A stretch of DNA of 64,000 nt from [Clostridium] symbiosum (GCA_036419695.1 CP143946.1:3156001-3220000); one strand, 5' to 3'; shown: positions 6,685 to 17,252, counted from the stretch's first letter. Notes: generated by a model from the sequence alone, not told the origin. Made by a program: numbers and translations.

Positions 6685-7953
6685 CTATTTCAACTCTTCC
6701 TCTATTCTTAAAAGCTGGTTATACTTCGCCACCCGGTCCGAACGGCAGGGCGCGCCCGTCTTAATTTGCCCGGAGTTCACTGCAACCGCAATGTCCGCGA
6801 TGATGGAATCCTCCGTCTCACCCGAACGGTGGGAAATAACGGTGGTATAGCCCGCCTTTTTAGCCATCTCAATCGCCTCGAAGCTCTCCGTCAGCGTTCC
6901 AATCTGGTTGACTTTTACAAGAATGGAGTTGGCGACGCCCTCCTCAATTCCCCTGCTGAGCCGCTTTGTGTTGGTAACAAAGAGATCGTCGCCTACAAGC
7001 TGGATTTTTTTACCGAGTTCGTCCGTCAGACGTTTCCAGCCCTCCCAGTCGTCCTCCTGCAGGCCGTCCTCGATGGAGCAGATGGGGAATTTGCCGATGA
7101 GGCGCTTGTAATATTCCACCATCTCCCCTGCGGTGCGGCGGATCTCGCGGCCGTTCATGGCGCTCTCACCCGGAAATACATAGAGCCCGGTGGCTTCGTC
7201 GTAAAGCTCGCTGGAAGCGGCGTCGATTGCTATCTTAATATCATGGCCCGGATGATAGCCGCTCTTTTCAACCGCTTTTACGATTGTCTCAAGGACTTCC
7301 TCCGCATTTTTAAGATTGGGGGCAAATCCACCCTCGTCTCCGACGGCTGTACTGTATCCGCCCTCATTCAGCACCTTCTTTAATGTGTGATAGATCTCCG
7401 AGCACATTCTGAGTCCCTCGGAAAAACACGGGGCTCCGGTAGGCATGATCATAAATTCCTGAAGATCCACAGTATTGTCCGCATGGCGGCCTCCGTTCAG
7501 GATGTTCATCATCGGAACGGGCAGAGTGGATGCGCCGATTCCTCCCAGATAACGGTAGAGCGGGATTTTAAGCCCATCGGCCGCTGCCCTTGCAACAGCC
7601 ATGGAGACGCCCAGAATCGCATTTGCACCAAGTTTTTCCTTGTTGTCCGTACCGTCCGCCTCTATCATAAGCCGGTCGATTCTCCTCTGTTCCAGGGCAT
7701 TTTCAAACAGGACCGCCTCACCTATCGCATTAACAATATGGTTGGCCGCCGTGGAGACGCCCAGGCCGTGATAACGGTTGTCACGATCCCGCAGTTCCAC
7801 CGCCTCAAATTTTCCCGTGGATGCGCCGGATGGCACGGACGCACGGCCGACCGCCCCATTTTCCAGGGTAACCTCCGCTTCTATTGTGGGATTTCCGCGG
7901 GAATCCAGAATCTCCCGTCCTTTAACACTGACTATCTCAAAATCATTATTCAT
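6685..7953 (-). CDS. eno: Enolase
   Basis: A cytoplasmic glycolytic enzyme that interconverts 2-phosphoglycerate and phosphoenolpyruvate using Mg2+. The 422-residue product is full length. It carries the N-terminal REILDSRGNPT and SGASTGKFEAVELRD, the metal ligands around IAIDAASSE, SIEDGL and GDDLFVTN, the catalytic Lys in LVKVNQIGT and the C-terminal ISHRSGETED. The ATG has GGAGG 9 nt upstream. It is transcribed towards secG with a short gap that holds inverted repeats. Confidence 0.97.
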   Translation of the reverse strand: MNNDFEIVSVKGREILDSRGNPTIEAEVTLENGAVGRASVPSGASTGKFEAVELRDRDNRYHGLGVSTAANHIVNAIGEAVLFENALEQRRIDRLMIEADGTDNKEKLGANAILGVSMAVARAAADGLKIPLYRYLGGIGASTLPVPMMNILNGGRHADNTVDLQEFMIMPTGAPCFSEGLRMCSEIYHTLKKVLNEGGYSTAVGDEGGFAPNLKNAEEVLETIVKAVEKSGYHPGHDIKIAIDAASSELYDEATGLYVFPGESAMNGREIRRTAGEMVEYYKRLIGKFPICSIEDGLQEDDWEGWKRLTDELGKKIQLVGDDLFVTNTKRLSRGIEEGVANSILVKVNQIGTLTESFEAIEMAKKAGYTTVISHRSGETEDSIIADIAVAVNSGQIKTGAPCRSDRVAKYNQLLRIEEELK

Positions 7954-8189
7954 TTAAACCGCCTCCTGATTTACTCTCTTTTATGTAAGAATAGCCTTTT
8001 TTTCTCTTTTTTATGCCTCCCACAATTTCCAGTAACAGGATCCGGGATAATCTGCCGTCTGTCTCTCTTCGATAAAGGACGAAACTTTCTCTTGATTTTT
8101 GCACTTTATTATGATAAATTGGAAAACAAATTTATTTGGCTATGAAGAGATTGAATCGTCAGAGCATTTAAAACAAGGGGGAAAATTAT

Positions 8190-9632
8190 ATGGAATTAGC
8201 CAATACTGTTATAAATACGGTCAACGATTACCTTTGGGGAATCCCAATGATTGTGCTCCTGTTCGGAACACATATTTTTCTGACTGTCCGGACCGGATTC
8301 ATCCAGAGAAAGACATTTACCGCAATTAAGCTTTCTGTCACTAAAGATCCCGGCTCCCACGGCGACATCAGCCAGTTCGGCGCCCTGACGACGGCGCTGG
8401 CCTCCACGATTGGGACCGGCAATATTATCGGGGTGGGAACCGCCGTCGCCCTGGGCGGCCCCGGCGCGGTGCTCTGGTGCTGGCTGACCGGCGTATTCGG
8501 CATAGCGACCAAATATGCCGAATCCCTGATCGCGGTAAAATACCGTGTCAGGACAAAAGACGGAACCATGCTCGGCGGCGCCATGTACGCTTTGGAACGC
8601 GGTTTACATATGAAATGGCTGGGTATCGTTTTTGCCGCCCTGGCCTCCCTCACTGCATTCGGTATCGGCTGCGGCGTTCAGGTCAACGCCATTGCAAGCG
8701 TTATCGACGCCAACCTGTCCCCCATCCTGAAAAACGGAAGCGGCAGCCTGTCCGCTTCGCTTAATAAAAACCCGTGGATAATCAGCCTGGCAATCGGGCT
8801 CATTGTTGCTTTTGTCACCGGACTCGTCATATTCGGAGGCGTCAAATCCATCGCCCGTGTCTGCGAACGGCTGGTTCCTTTTATGGCATTTTTCTATGTT
8901 GTAGGGTGTGTCATCATTCTGATTATAAACAGAGAATATCTGGGCGAATCGATCCGGATTATTGTAAAATCGGCCTTTACCGAGGTACCCTCCATCGCCG
9001 GAGGACTGGTGGGTTCCGGCATTCTGACGGCCGCCCGCTACGGAATGGCTAGAGGCCTGTTCTCCAACGAGTCAGGCATGGGTTCCGCCCCTATCGTAGC
9101 CGCGGCGGCCCAGACCAGAAATCCGGTGCGCCAGGCTCTCGTCTCCTCGACCGGTACCTTCTGGGATACCGTGGTGGTCTGCATGATGACGGGGCTCGTC
9201 CTGGTCAGCAGCATTATCGGCAACGATTCGATCAGCGTAACCAACCTTTCCGGCGGCGAACTGACCACGGCCGCCTTCTCTCAGATTGCCTACATCGGCA
9301 GCCCGATTTTAATTATCGGAATTATCACCTTTGCCTACTCCACCATCCTCGGATGGTCCTACTATGGCGAACGCTGCCTGGAATATCTTTTCGGTAAAAA
9401 AGCGCTCTTCCCCTACCGGCTGGTATGGGTGTCAATTCTCATCATCGCCCCGCTGATCCAGCTGGATCTCGTATGGAATATCGCGGATACGCTGAATGCG
9501 CTGATGGCAATCCCGAATATTATCGCGGTCCTGCTCCTGTCGGGCGTCGTTGCAAAGGATACAAAATATTACTTAAACCACCTGGATGAGAGGGATGAAA
9601 CGCCGATCCCCGTTCTGGGAAATGAAACATAA
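8190..9632 (+). CDS. Sodium:alanine (amino acid) symporter, AgcS/AlsT family
   Basis: An inner-membrane Na+-coupled importer, usually of alanine or glycine. The 480-residue product has about 11 hydrophobic segments and the two family signatures: ALTTALASTIGTGNIIGVGT (residues about 67-86) and SNESGMGSAPIVAAAAQT in the middle. Most family members are 440-490 residues. The ATG at 8190 has AAGGGGG 9 nt upstream. It is a single gene divergent from eno and ends at a strong two-way terminator. The exact substrate cannot be read from the sequence. Confidence 0.92.
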   Translation: MELANTVINTVNDYLWGIPMIVLLFGTHIFLTVRTGFIQRKTFTAIKLSVTKDPGSHGDISQFGALTTALASTIGTGNIIGVGTAVALGGPGAVLWCWLTGVFGIATKYAESLIAVKYRVRTKDGTMLGGAMYALERGLHMKWLGIVFAALASLTAFGIGCGVQVNAIASVIDANLSPILKNGSGSLSASLNKNPWIISLAIGLIVAFVTGLVIFGGVKSIARVCERLVPFMAFFYVVGCVIILIINREYLGESIRIIVKSAFTEVPSIAGGLVGSGILTAARYGMARGLFSNESGMGSAPIVAAAAQTRNPVRQALVSSTGTFWDTVVVCMMTGLVLVSSIIGNDSISVTNLSGGELTTAAFSQIAYIGSPILIIGIITFAYSTILGWSYYGERCLEYLFGKKALFPYRLVWVSILIIAPLIQLDLVWNIADTLNALMAIPNIIAVLLLSGVVAKDTKYYLNHLDERDETPIPVLGNET

Positions 9633-9658
9633 CGCAGCAGCAGGATTCACAAAAGGCC

Positions 9659-9702
9659 GCAGTCCCCGCACAGGAAGGATATTTCCTCCGTGCGGGGACT
9701 GC
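9659..9702. terminator. Bidirectional hairpin between convergent genes
   Basis: 13-bp perfect stem GCAGTCCCCGCAC/GTGCGGGGACTGC around an 18-nt loop that can itself pair (AGGAA/TTCCT). It lies between the symporter and the convergent PAS/GGDEF/EAL gene. Confidence 0.75.
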
Positions 9703-9715
9703 CGTATCAACGGCG

Positions 9716-12700
9716 TCAGTTTTTGCCGGCCAGCTCGTATCTTATTTTCTTCATGGACGCTTCATATTTCCTGAATGTCCCCCTGCCTTCCGTCTTTGCC
9801 GCAAACAGGGCGATATCCGCCCTCTGGTATAAATCATCGAACTCCGTTCCCTGATCTGGCATCATTGCATAACCCGCCGACACGGAAAAAGTCATCTTCT
9901 GCTCCCCGTTGTCATAGGTAGTCCTCATTTCCTCAATCACCTGCGTAATTTTATTTTCCAGCACTTCCTCACCGATGTTTTTACAGAAAACCAGGAACTC
10001 GTCCCCTCCAATCCGGCAGATAATATCATCCTGGCGGAAAAAGCTTTTCAGTTTTGCCGCATTTCCTGCTATGACGCTGTCTCCGTATGCATGACCGAAC
10101 ACATCATTAACCAGTTTGAAATTGTCCAGATCAAGCATAATCAGAGCCGCCGTTTCACCATTCATATTCTGCAGGAATTCCTTAATTCTCGGGATTGCGG
10201 TCTGTCTGTTGTAAAGCCCCGTCAGTGCGTCATTCTCGGCCATCCTGGTCAGCTTTTGTTTCTGTTTCCGAAGAAGCTCCAGAGCCTTTTTATCGGCTTT
10301 ATTTTCTACGCTTTTCTTCCTTTCCTCCGTGATATCCACATAATACCCGACCGCCTTTACCGGCTTGCCGTCTCCGCTCCTTATGGTCTCGCAGGCGACC
10401 CTGATCCAGCGCAGGCTCCCATCTTTTTCCTTCATCGGCACTTCGTGTTTCAGGCTATCGCCGCTCTGATTGTAATAAATCTGTCCGAGATATTTGAGGA
10501 AGGCCGCCCGGTATTCTTCCGGTATATCCCCCCACCGTTCCACCGCGCCCGTAAAATTCTCAATCACCTTTGTGCTTCTCCCCGCATCGAAGCCGCCAGG
10601 CGCTTCCCGCTGATCCGTGCCCCGGTTCAGGGTCAGCCTGTTGTTCTCAAGATCCCAGTCCCAGCTGTTGATCTCCGCCTGGCGCAGTACGCTTTCCATC
10701 TGCTTTCCGGTAAGCCAGAGTTCCTGCTCTTTTTCCTTGATATAGGACACATCGGCACAGATGCAGAGAAAATTCATTCCGTCGGCCCCTTCGTCAATGT
10801 ACCTGATATCCAGGCTCATCCACAGGACTTCACGGCCGGGCATCACCATCCGTATCACATCCTTATAATTCCTTCGGTGCATCATAGACCGTTTCAGACG
10901 CTCCTCCAGGCTTTTGCCCTCCGCGTCCCCTGCGTCTCTTTCACATGTACCGTCCTGAAGTATCCGGTTGTATTCTTCCTGCGTGCAGCCCATGCGGCTG
11001 AACAGTCCTCCCGTCAGAATGTGTATGGAGATATTACCATCTTTATAAGTAAGAAGAGAAACTGCCTCGGGCAGATGTTTCATAAGAAGCTTCATTTTAT
11101 TACGGAGTTCAACTGTCTCGGTTATATCCAGGATTACCCCCTGGAGAAATGTCCTTCCGCTGTATTCCATATAGCGGCTCTGGTCTACCACCCAGATATA
11201 ACCCTTCTTTGCCGTCATTCTGTATTCCAGATTGTAGGTTTCTTCGTTCCTTCGCAGCGGTTCGATGCCCTTCCTGACAATGTCCCTGTCGTCAGGGTGG
11301 ACCATATTGATAAATTTGTCGTCAAACCGAGTTCTTATCTCCTCCCTGGTATAACCGAGGATCTCCAGAAAACGGTTGCTGATATACAGAAACTCAAAAT
11401 CCTCCGTCCTGGCGCAGCGGTGATAACCGCCGGGCATGTCATTGTTCAGGAAATAAAGTTCCTGATTCTGGCGGATTAAAGCAGCGTTGCGTTCCGCAAG
11501 CTGCTGCTGGGCAAACATGGTCTCCGAAATATCGGTACAGGCGCTGATAATCGCCAGCCGTCCGTCCTCGGCAAGCACTACTTTCCCCTTGTCCAGCGTC
11601 CAGAACCACGTGCCGTCCTTTTTCGGCATTCTGTAAGTTGTCGTATACTCCAGCCCCGGAAAATATTCGGGACCGATATCCTTTTTCACCTGCTCCCTGT
11701 CATCGGGATGAATCGTGTTAAGCACCAGCCCGTCAATTGCTTCCTCCAGTTCCCCGTAGGAATCATAGCCCAGAAGCCGCACCATCTCGGAGTTGGCAAA
11801 ATAAAGCGGAAACCCCTCTTCGCAGTACCCGCCAATCATTCCCCCCGGAGTCATCTGAGCGAAAATTGCCGCCGCGGCCCTGCGGTTTTCTTCCGCCAGG
11901 CGCATAAAGGACCTGTCGTTCTCCGCCACATTAACCACCGCAGCCAAAGCGCGCTGGGAGGATTCCAACTGGCCTTCCTTCTGCTTCTGCCGCGTAATAT
12001 CACTGACGGAGCAGTAAAACTGCCGGTGTCCGTCCTGCTCCCTCATGAAAAAGGCGCGCAGGCGCATCCACATAATACTTCCATCGCCCTTCAGATACCT
12101 CAGCTCTCCTTCGCCTCCCATCAGCCTGTCTCTGCAGGCCTGGTCGAAAATCTGAAAGAAAACAGCGTGATCTTCCCGGTAAATGTTTTCTTTTATGTTC
12201 TTCCGCCGTTCTTCCAGCTCCAGCAGGCTTGTGCCGGTAATTTTACAGTATTGCTCGTTGACTCTCAAAAGTTCGGCCTGACCGTCCGATATATCATAGA
12301 GGGCGATGCCTCCCAGTATATTGTTCAGCATTGTCTCGCTGAATATATCATCGTTCATCAGATCCCTGGTCTGCATCCGGCTGATGACCCTGGCTGTGAT
12401 GCCGCGGAAATCCATATTCTCTTCCCTGGACATAATCGCCTCGCAGTCCTCAATCGGCATGGGACGGTAAAAATAATATCCCTGCCCGAACTGGCAGCCC
12501 ATCTCCAAAAGCATCTCCATCTGTGCCCTGGTCTCCACGCCTTCGGCGATCATGCGGAGCTCCATGAAGCGGGCCATATTAATGACCGTCTCGAGGATCC
12601 GCATTGCCCGGCCCTCACTCTTATCATCCATCTTGAGAAACTTCATATCTATCTTTAATACGTCTACCTTTACGTCGCTGAGCATATTGAGGGAAGAATA

Positions 12701-14428
12701 ACCGCTCCCGAAATCGTCCATAAATACGGGAAATCCAGCCGCCCGAAGTTTGGCAATCACACCGGTAAAAATATCATATTCCTCCGCATAGGCGCTTTCC
12801 GTGATCTCGATTTCCAGAAGTTTCGGTTCCAGACGATATTTCTCCACCAGGCCGACAAAACAGTCGACCACATCGATCGTGTAAATGTCCACCCTGGATA
12901 CGTTGACGGAAACGGGAACGGGACGCTTGCCGCGGTCAATCCAGCTTCTTAAATGAATGCAGATTTTTTCCCACATATGAAGATCCAGGCTGGCTATCAG
13001 ACCGTTGCTTTCAAGAAGCGGGATGAACTCTCCCGGGGAGATTACGCCGCGTTCCGGATGAATCCATCTGACCAGCGTCTCCAGTCCTACAATCTTACCG
13101 TTCGTCATATTGCATTGCGGCTGGAGATAATAGACAAACTCATCGTTGTCAAGCCCACGCTGCACCTCGGAGAGCAAAAGATGGTTTTCCTCCATTTTTT
13201 GCATCATCCGGCTGTCGAAACGGCACACGCGCCGTGCATAATTGCCCTTCACGGAGGCCAGGGCAACGGCGGCCCTGTCGTACATGGTGCTGACCGGAAT
13301 GTTTCTGTCCTCGATCGAATACAGGCCAAAAGCCGGAAGAAAACCGGCATTCTTCCCATACTGCCTGACATATCCCATAATTCCGTCCTGCAGTTTCAAA
13401 AGCGTCTCTTTATCGTCCGGCAGGATAATGACAAAATCATCGCCTCCCATGTAACCGGCAATTCCGCAGTTCTCATCCTGTGCCTTCTTTAACTGCTCCC
13501 CGATATTGATCAGGAAACGATCTCCCTCCGCCTCGCCGTACCACTGGTTAAAAAGCTTGAAATGCTCCACATCGATAGCCATGATACAGTAGGTTTTACC
13601 CTGGATTTCCCCCAGGAACCGCTCCGCCGCCTTAAAGAATTCGGTTCTGTGATACAGACCTGTGAGCGGATCCCGTTCCTCATCTTTTCCGTCCTTTTCC
13701 GAAAGTTTAAATTCCTTCTGTTTTTGTTCATCAATATCCTGAATAAAACACATCAGTATCCGGTCATCATACGCTCCCTGGTTCAGCGGCACCACAATCT
13801 GTGCCACCCAGCAGTAGCTGCCATCCGTCCTGAGCTTTCGAAGCTGTTTCTTCAGAATCCGGTCCGTTCCCTCTTCCTGCAGGGTGTCAAACATCCGGTC
13901 CAGATTCCAGAATTCCAGGAACCCTTCCCTGTCGTCCGGGTGGATCATACCGTCCACCACTTCCTCCATCATCTTTTGCAGTTCTCCCTCTTCCGCCGGT
14001 ATCACATACTTGCCGGCCTGATGATAAAGAATTTTGTAAGTGTCTCTGGTCAGGTTCAGTTCAAACAGCTCATCATAAGCAGAAATGCTTGTCAGATTGT
14101 AGAATAGATTTTTGTTAACCTCTCTTATTCCGGTGGTCATAACCATGGTGCAGGAACCATACCCCGGCCAGTCGATATTGCCGCCGCTGACCTCCACCCA
14201 CCGCTGGGTCACTTTATTATATAAGACTCCGCTCTTTGCCTCGTCCCTTGCGGCCGGACAGTCACGGCACGGTTCGTCCTCCCTGCACATGGCCCGGTAA
14301 CACTTCTCCCCACAGCTCAGCCAGGGAAAAGTCTGTTTTATCTGATCGTTAAAATATACAATCTGATATTGATCATCAATTACATAAATACCCGCATCTT
14401 CTTTGTTCGAATTACTCCCCATAATCAT
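9716..14428 (-). CDS. Multi-PAS GGDEF-EAL-PAS-GGDEF cyclic-di-GMP enzyme
   Basis: A 1570-residue soluble protein without membrane segments. Order: PAS with a cysteine cluster (Cys39, 43, 48, 54, 57), a second PAS (about 115-240), GGDEF (about 250-405, motif GGDDF at 328-332), EAL (about 415-665), then about five PAS/PAC units (690-1390) and a second GGDEF (about 1400-1560, canonical GGDEF). The EAL domain keeps its signature residues: ETLVRW (450-455), SVNVS, EITES, DDFGSG (571-576), LKID, IAEGVET and QG. Both synthesis and breakdown of c-di-GMP are therefore possible. The start may be the ATG two codons in (14422), since GGGCGG is too close to the first. It is monocistronic. The Cys cluster suggests a metal or redox sensor (inference). 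Confidence 0.9.
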   Translation of the reverse strand: MIMGSNSNKEDAGIYVIDDQYQIVYFNDQIKQTFPWLSCGEKCYRAMCREDEPCRDCPAARDEAKSGVLYNKVTQRWVEVSGGNIDWPGYGSCTMVMTTGIREVNKNLFYNLTSISAYDELFELNLTRDTYKILYHQAGKYVIPAEEGELQKMMEEVVDGMIHPDDREGFLEFWNLDRMFDTLQEEGTDRILKKQLRKLRTDGSYCWVAQIVVPLNQGAYDDRILMCFIQDIDEQKQKEFKLSEKDGKDEERDPLTGLYHRTEFFKAAERFLGEIQGKTYCIMAIDVEHFKLFNQWYGEAEGDRFLINIGEQLKKAQDENCGIAGYMGGDDFVIILPDDKETLLKLQDGIMGYVRQYGKNAGFLPAFGLYSIEDRNIPVSTMYDRAAVALASVKGNYARRVCRFDSRMMQKMEENHLLLSEVQRGLDNDEFVYYLQPQCNMTNGKIVGLETLVRWIHPERGVISPGEFIPLLESNGLIASLDLHMWEKICIHLRSWIDRGKRPVPVSVNVSRVDIYTIDVVDCFVGLVEKYRLEPKLLEIEITESAYAEEYDIFTGVIAKLRAAGFPVFMDDFGSGYSSLNMLSDVKVDVLKIDMKFLKMDDKSEGRAMRILETVINMARFMELRMIAEGVETRAQMEMLLEMGCQFGQGYYFYRPMPIEDCEAIMSREENMDFRGITARVISRMQTRDLMNDDIFSETMLNNILGGIALYDISDGQAELLRVNEQYCKITGTSLLELEERRKNIKENIYREDHAVFFQIFDQACRDRLMGGEGELRYLKGDGSIMWMRLRAFFMREQDGHRQFYCSVSDITRQKQKEGQLESSQRALAAVVNVAENDRSFMRLAEENRRAAAAIFAQMTPGGMIGGYCEEGFPLYFANSEMVRLLGYDSYGELEEAIDGLVLNTIHPDDREQVKKDIGPEYFPGLEYTTTYRMPKKDGTWFWTLDKGKVVLAEDGRLAIISACTDISETMFAQQQLAERNAALIRQNQELYFLNNDMPGGYHRCARTEDFEFLYISNRFLEILGYTREEIRTRFDDKFINMVHPDDRDIVRKGIEPLRRNEETYNLEYRMTAKKGYIWVVDQSRYMEYSGRTFLQGVILDITETVELRNKMKLLMKHLPEAVSLLTYKDGNISIHILTGGLFSRMGCTQEEYNRILQDGTCERDAGDAEGKSLEERLKRSMMHRRNYKDVIRMVMPGREVLWMSLDIRYIDEGADGMNFLCICADVSYIKEKEQELWLTGKQMESVLRQAEINSWDWDLENNRLTLNRGTDQREAPGGFDAGRSTKVIENFTGAVERWGDIPEEYRAAFLKYLGQIYYNQSGDSLKHEVPMKEKDGSLRWIRVACETIRSGDGKPVKAVGYYVDITEERKKSVENKADKKALELLRKQKQKLTRMAENDALTGLYNRQTAIPRIKEFLQNMNGETAALIMLDLDNFKLVNDVFGHAYGDSVIAGNAAKLKSFFRQDDIICRIGGDEFLVFCKNIGEEVLENKITQVIEEMRTTYDNGEQKMTFSVSAGYAMMPDQGTEFDDLYQRADIALFAAKTEGRGTFRKYEASMKKIRYELAGKN

Positions 14429-14652
14429 CCCGCCCTGTTTTCACGCCGTTCTGCTTTTACGGCCCTGATTTAAACACAATTATACTCGTTTTTCACCTCT
14501 TCCGTCAATATTTTCAGCCTTTTCCGATATTTTTCCGCCAAAATTCCTCCAAAATCGTCGTTATTGTTTATTTTGCATGCACAATATATTTTTTATTCCC
14601 TTCCTATTTATCATTCCGCCCCCTTCGCGGGCTTTTCATTGCCACTGAACAA

Positions 14653-14780
14653 AGAGTTCCGCTTGCGGAACTCTTGCGCTGCCGCGCGGTTGCTTCTGCA
14701 ACCATTTACCTCTGCGCGGCATGTGCATCCTCGCGGAGCGTTTTTGATTCATAGGACGTAATTTCCTATGAATCAAAAAA
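14653..14780 (-). repeat. R2 repeat, copy a (after pheT)
   Basis: In minus-strand order it starts with a T-tract, then a hairpin (TCATAGGA and TCCTATGA arms at 14749-14771), a GAGGATGC block, GTAAATGG, a Cys/Gly-codon-free GC-rich section with CCGCGC, and a terminal hairpin AGAGTTCCG/CGGAACTCT. The same blocks in the same order occur at 18344-18473. The remaining gap 14429-14652 shows no gene; 14616-14640 matches the short R3 motif. Confidence 0.7.
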
Positions 14781-14820
14781 AGCGCCCGGCCAGAGCTGAT
14801 ATTCAGCAGCGGCCGGGCGC
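14774..14820 (-). terminator. pheST terminator
   Basis: Minus strand: stem GCGCCCGGCC/GGCCGGGCGC with an inner CAGCTCTG-type loop, then T7. It lies 12 nt after the pheT stop. Confidence 0.9.
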
Positions 14821-14831
14821 ATTCCCGTTTG

Positions 14832-17252
14832 TTAACTTCTGAGTTCGATTCCAAGTCCCTGAAGACCATTCAGAATCTTATTCATTACCGTATTTACTTC
14901 TTTATCTTCCAGGGTGTGATCCTGAGCCCTGAAGGTGATGGAATAGGCTATGGATTTGAATCCTGCCGTAATCTGGCTTCCCTCATAGATATCGAAAAGA
15001 TTATAGCTTTCCAGAATCTTTCCGCCTCTCTGCTCGATGATTTCCTCTACCTGGCCTGCCAGGATCTCTTTCTTCATCACCATGCTGATATCTCTTGTCA
15101 CAGCCGGGTATTTGGCAATTCCGGTGTATTTGTGATCAAAGGATGCATAAGGAAGAATTGACGGCATATCAACGACGGCCACATAGGTCTTCTCGCCCAG
15201 CTTGTAGTTGTCGGCCGCATCGGGATGAATCTCACCCAGATATCCGACTACGGTTCCGTCATATATAATTTCCGCCTGGCGTCCCGGATGAAGGAAGGGT
15301 TTGCCCGCCTCCGGATTGTAGTGCGGTTTTTTCTTCATCTCAATCTTGTCGAAAAATTCCTCTACCACGCCCTTCATCGTATAGAAATCCCCGTTGCCAT
15401 ACATTCCCAGGATGAACTGCTGGCGTTCGTCGGGAAGCTCTGTCAGTGGAAGCGCCTTCGGCATATATACGGTAGCCAGCTCATATAAACGGACGTCTTT
15501 ATTTCTTCTGTTATAGTTGGTGGACAGTGAGGATAGCATTCCATTTAACGGAAGCGTCCTCATAATGCTGAAATCCTCCCCCAGCGGATTGGAAATCGTG
15601 ATGGCCTGCCTGTATTCACTATCTACTGGAAGCAGAAGCTTATCAAATACCTTCGGGCTCTCAAATGAGTAGGTCATGCTCTGGCTGAAACCGGAGAACT
15701 CCGCGATCTCCCTGGCCACTTCCTCCACTCTCAGCTTGAAGGAAAGTTTTCCGGTCGTCGCTTCGCCGGTTGGGAGTGAAGTCGGGACCACATCATAACC
15801 GTAGAAACGGGCAACCTCCTCGGCCAGATCCGCCATGCGGTGGACATCCTGTCTCCAGCTTGGCACAATCACTTCCTGAGTCTCTGTATCATATTCCAGA
15901 TCCACCCGTTTGAAATACTCAATCATGGTCTCCGCGCTGATGTCGGTTCCCAGAAGCCTGTTGATTTTATCGGGATCGAATTTCACCCGGTTGCCTTCTT
16001 TTTTCACCGGATATACGTCAATCGTTCCGCCCACTACCTCGCCTGCGCCCAGCTCTTCGATTAACTGGCAGGCACGGTCGATTGCAGTCTTTGCGGTGTT
16101 GGGATCAAGCCCCTTTTCAAACTTTCCGGATGCGTCGGTCCTGAGGCCGATTCTCTTGGAAGAAAGACGGATATTCGTTCCGTCGAAACATGCGGCCTCA
16201 AATACCATGGTTTTTACATCATCGGTGATTTTGGAGTTCTCACCGCCCATGATGCCTGCGATGCCTACCGCCTTTTCGGCGTCGTTGATCATAAGGACAC
16301 GGCTGTCCAGCTTCCTGTCCTGGCCGTCCAGGGTCTGGAATACGTCTCCGTCCTTTGCACATTTCACGATAATCTTATGCCCGCCAATCTGGTCATAGTC
16401 AAAGGCGTGCATCGGCTGTCCGTACTCTTCCATCACATAGTTTGTGATATCGACAATGTTGTTAATCGGACGGATGCCGCTGGCGGCAAGACGGCGCTGC
16501 ATCCATACCGGTGACGGGGCGATCTTAATGTTTTTTACCATTCTCGCACAGTATCTCGGGCAAAGTTCTTCATCCTCCACGGATACCTCCAGGTAATCAT
16601 GGATGTCCTCTCCGTTTCCGGTTTCCCTGATCACCGGCGCTTTAAATTCTTTGTTAAATGTGGCGGCCGCCTCCCTGGCAATGCCGATTACGCTGTAGCA
16701 GTCCACACGGTTGGATGTGATCTCGTACTCAAATACCACGTCGCGGAGCCCGAGGACTTCCACTGCGTCCGCACCTACCTCGGAATCCTCCGGGAGGATA
16801 TAAATTCCCGATTCGGGGGCATCCGGGTACATGTCACGGCTGGAACCCAGCTCTTCGATGGAACACATCATGCCGCAGGACTCGATTCCCCGGAGCTTTC
16901 CTTTTTTAATCTTGATTCCCTCTTCCGGAAGCGGACCGCCGTCATGGCCTCCGGCCACACGCCCGCCGTCCAGCACAACCGGAACCTTGTCGCCTTCCTT
17001 TACATTCGGGGCGCCTGTAACGATCTGGATGGATTCCTCTCCGACGTTAACCTGGCAGATAATCAGTTTATCCGCGTCAGGGTGGCGTTCAATCTTTGTA
17101 ATCTGGCCAACCACGATTTTTTCCAGATTTTTGTCAAGGCGCTCATAACCTTCCACTTTCGTCCCGCTCATGGTCATGGCGTCGGTATATTCCTGATCCG
17201 TCACTTCCAGATCCGGAACATATGCCTTAATCCAGGATAATGCTGTATTCAT
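14832..17252 (-). CDS. pheT: Phenylalanine-tRNA ligase beta subunit
   Basis: The large subunit of the alpha2-beta2 enzyme that charges tRNA-Phe. The 806-residue product is the full bacterial type: N-terminal EMAP-like tRNA-binding domain (about 40-150, IVVGQITKIERHPDADKL), B3/B4 editing domain (about 210-385), B5 domain (about 405-475), a catalytic-like core and the C-terminal anticodon-binding FDX-ACB domain (KYPAVTRDISMVM to the end). It follows pheS by 38 bp and shares its T-box control. Confidence 0.97.
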   Translation of the reverse strand: MNTALSWIKAYVPDLEVTDQEYTDAMTMSGTKVEGYERLDKNLEKIVVGQITKIERHPDADKLIICQVNVGEESIQIVTGAPNVKEGDKVPVVLDGGRVAGGHDGGPLPEEGIKIKKGKLRGIESCGMMCSIEELGSSRDMYPDAPESGIYILPEDSEVGADAVEVLGLRDVVFEYEITSNRVDCYSVIGIAREAAATFNKEFKAPVIRETGNGEDIHDYLEVSVEDEELCPRYCARMVKNIKIAPSPVWMQRRLAASGIRPINNIVDITNYVMEEYGQPMHAFDYDQIGGHKIIVKCAKDGDVFQTLDGQDRKLDSRVLMINDAEKAVGIAGIMGGENSKITDDVKTMVFEAACFDGTNIRLSSKRIGLRTDASGKFEKGLDPNTAKTAIDRACQLIEELGAGEVVGGTIDVYPVKKEGNRVKFDPDKINRLLGTDISAETMIEYFKRVDLEYDTETQEVIVPSWRQDVHRMADLAEEVARFYGYDVVPTSLPTGEATTGKLSFKLRVEEVAREIAEFSGFSQSMTYSFESPKVFDKLLLPVDSEYRQAITISNPLGEDFSIMRTLPLNGMLSSLSTNYNRRNKDVRLYELATVYMPKALPLTELPDERQQFILGMYGNGDFYTMKGVVEEFFDKIEMKKKPHYNPEAGKPFLHPGRQAEIIYDGTVVGYLGEIHPDAADNYKLGEKTYVAVVDMPSILPYASFDHKYTGIAKYPAVTRDISMVMKKEILAGQVEEIIEQRGGKILESYNLFDIYEGSQITAGFKSIAYSITFRAQDHTLEDKEVNTVMNKILNGLQGLGIELRS

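Noticed and set aside
10091..12658. Long plus-strand frames (462 and 316 codons) opposite the PAS/GGDEF/EAL gene
   Set aside because: They lack stops only because of codon composition on the other strand. The minus-strand protein has clear motifs throughout.
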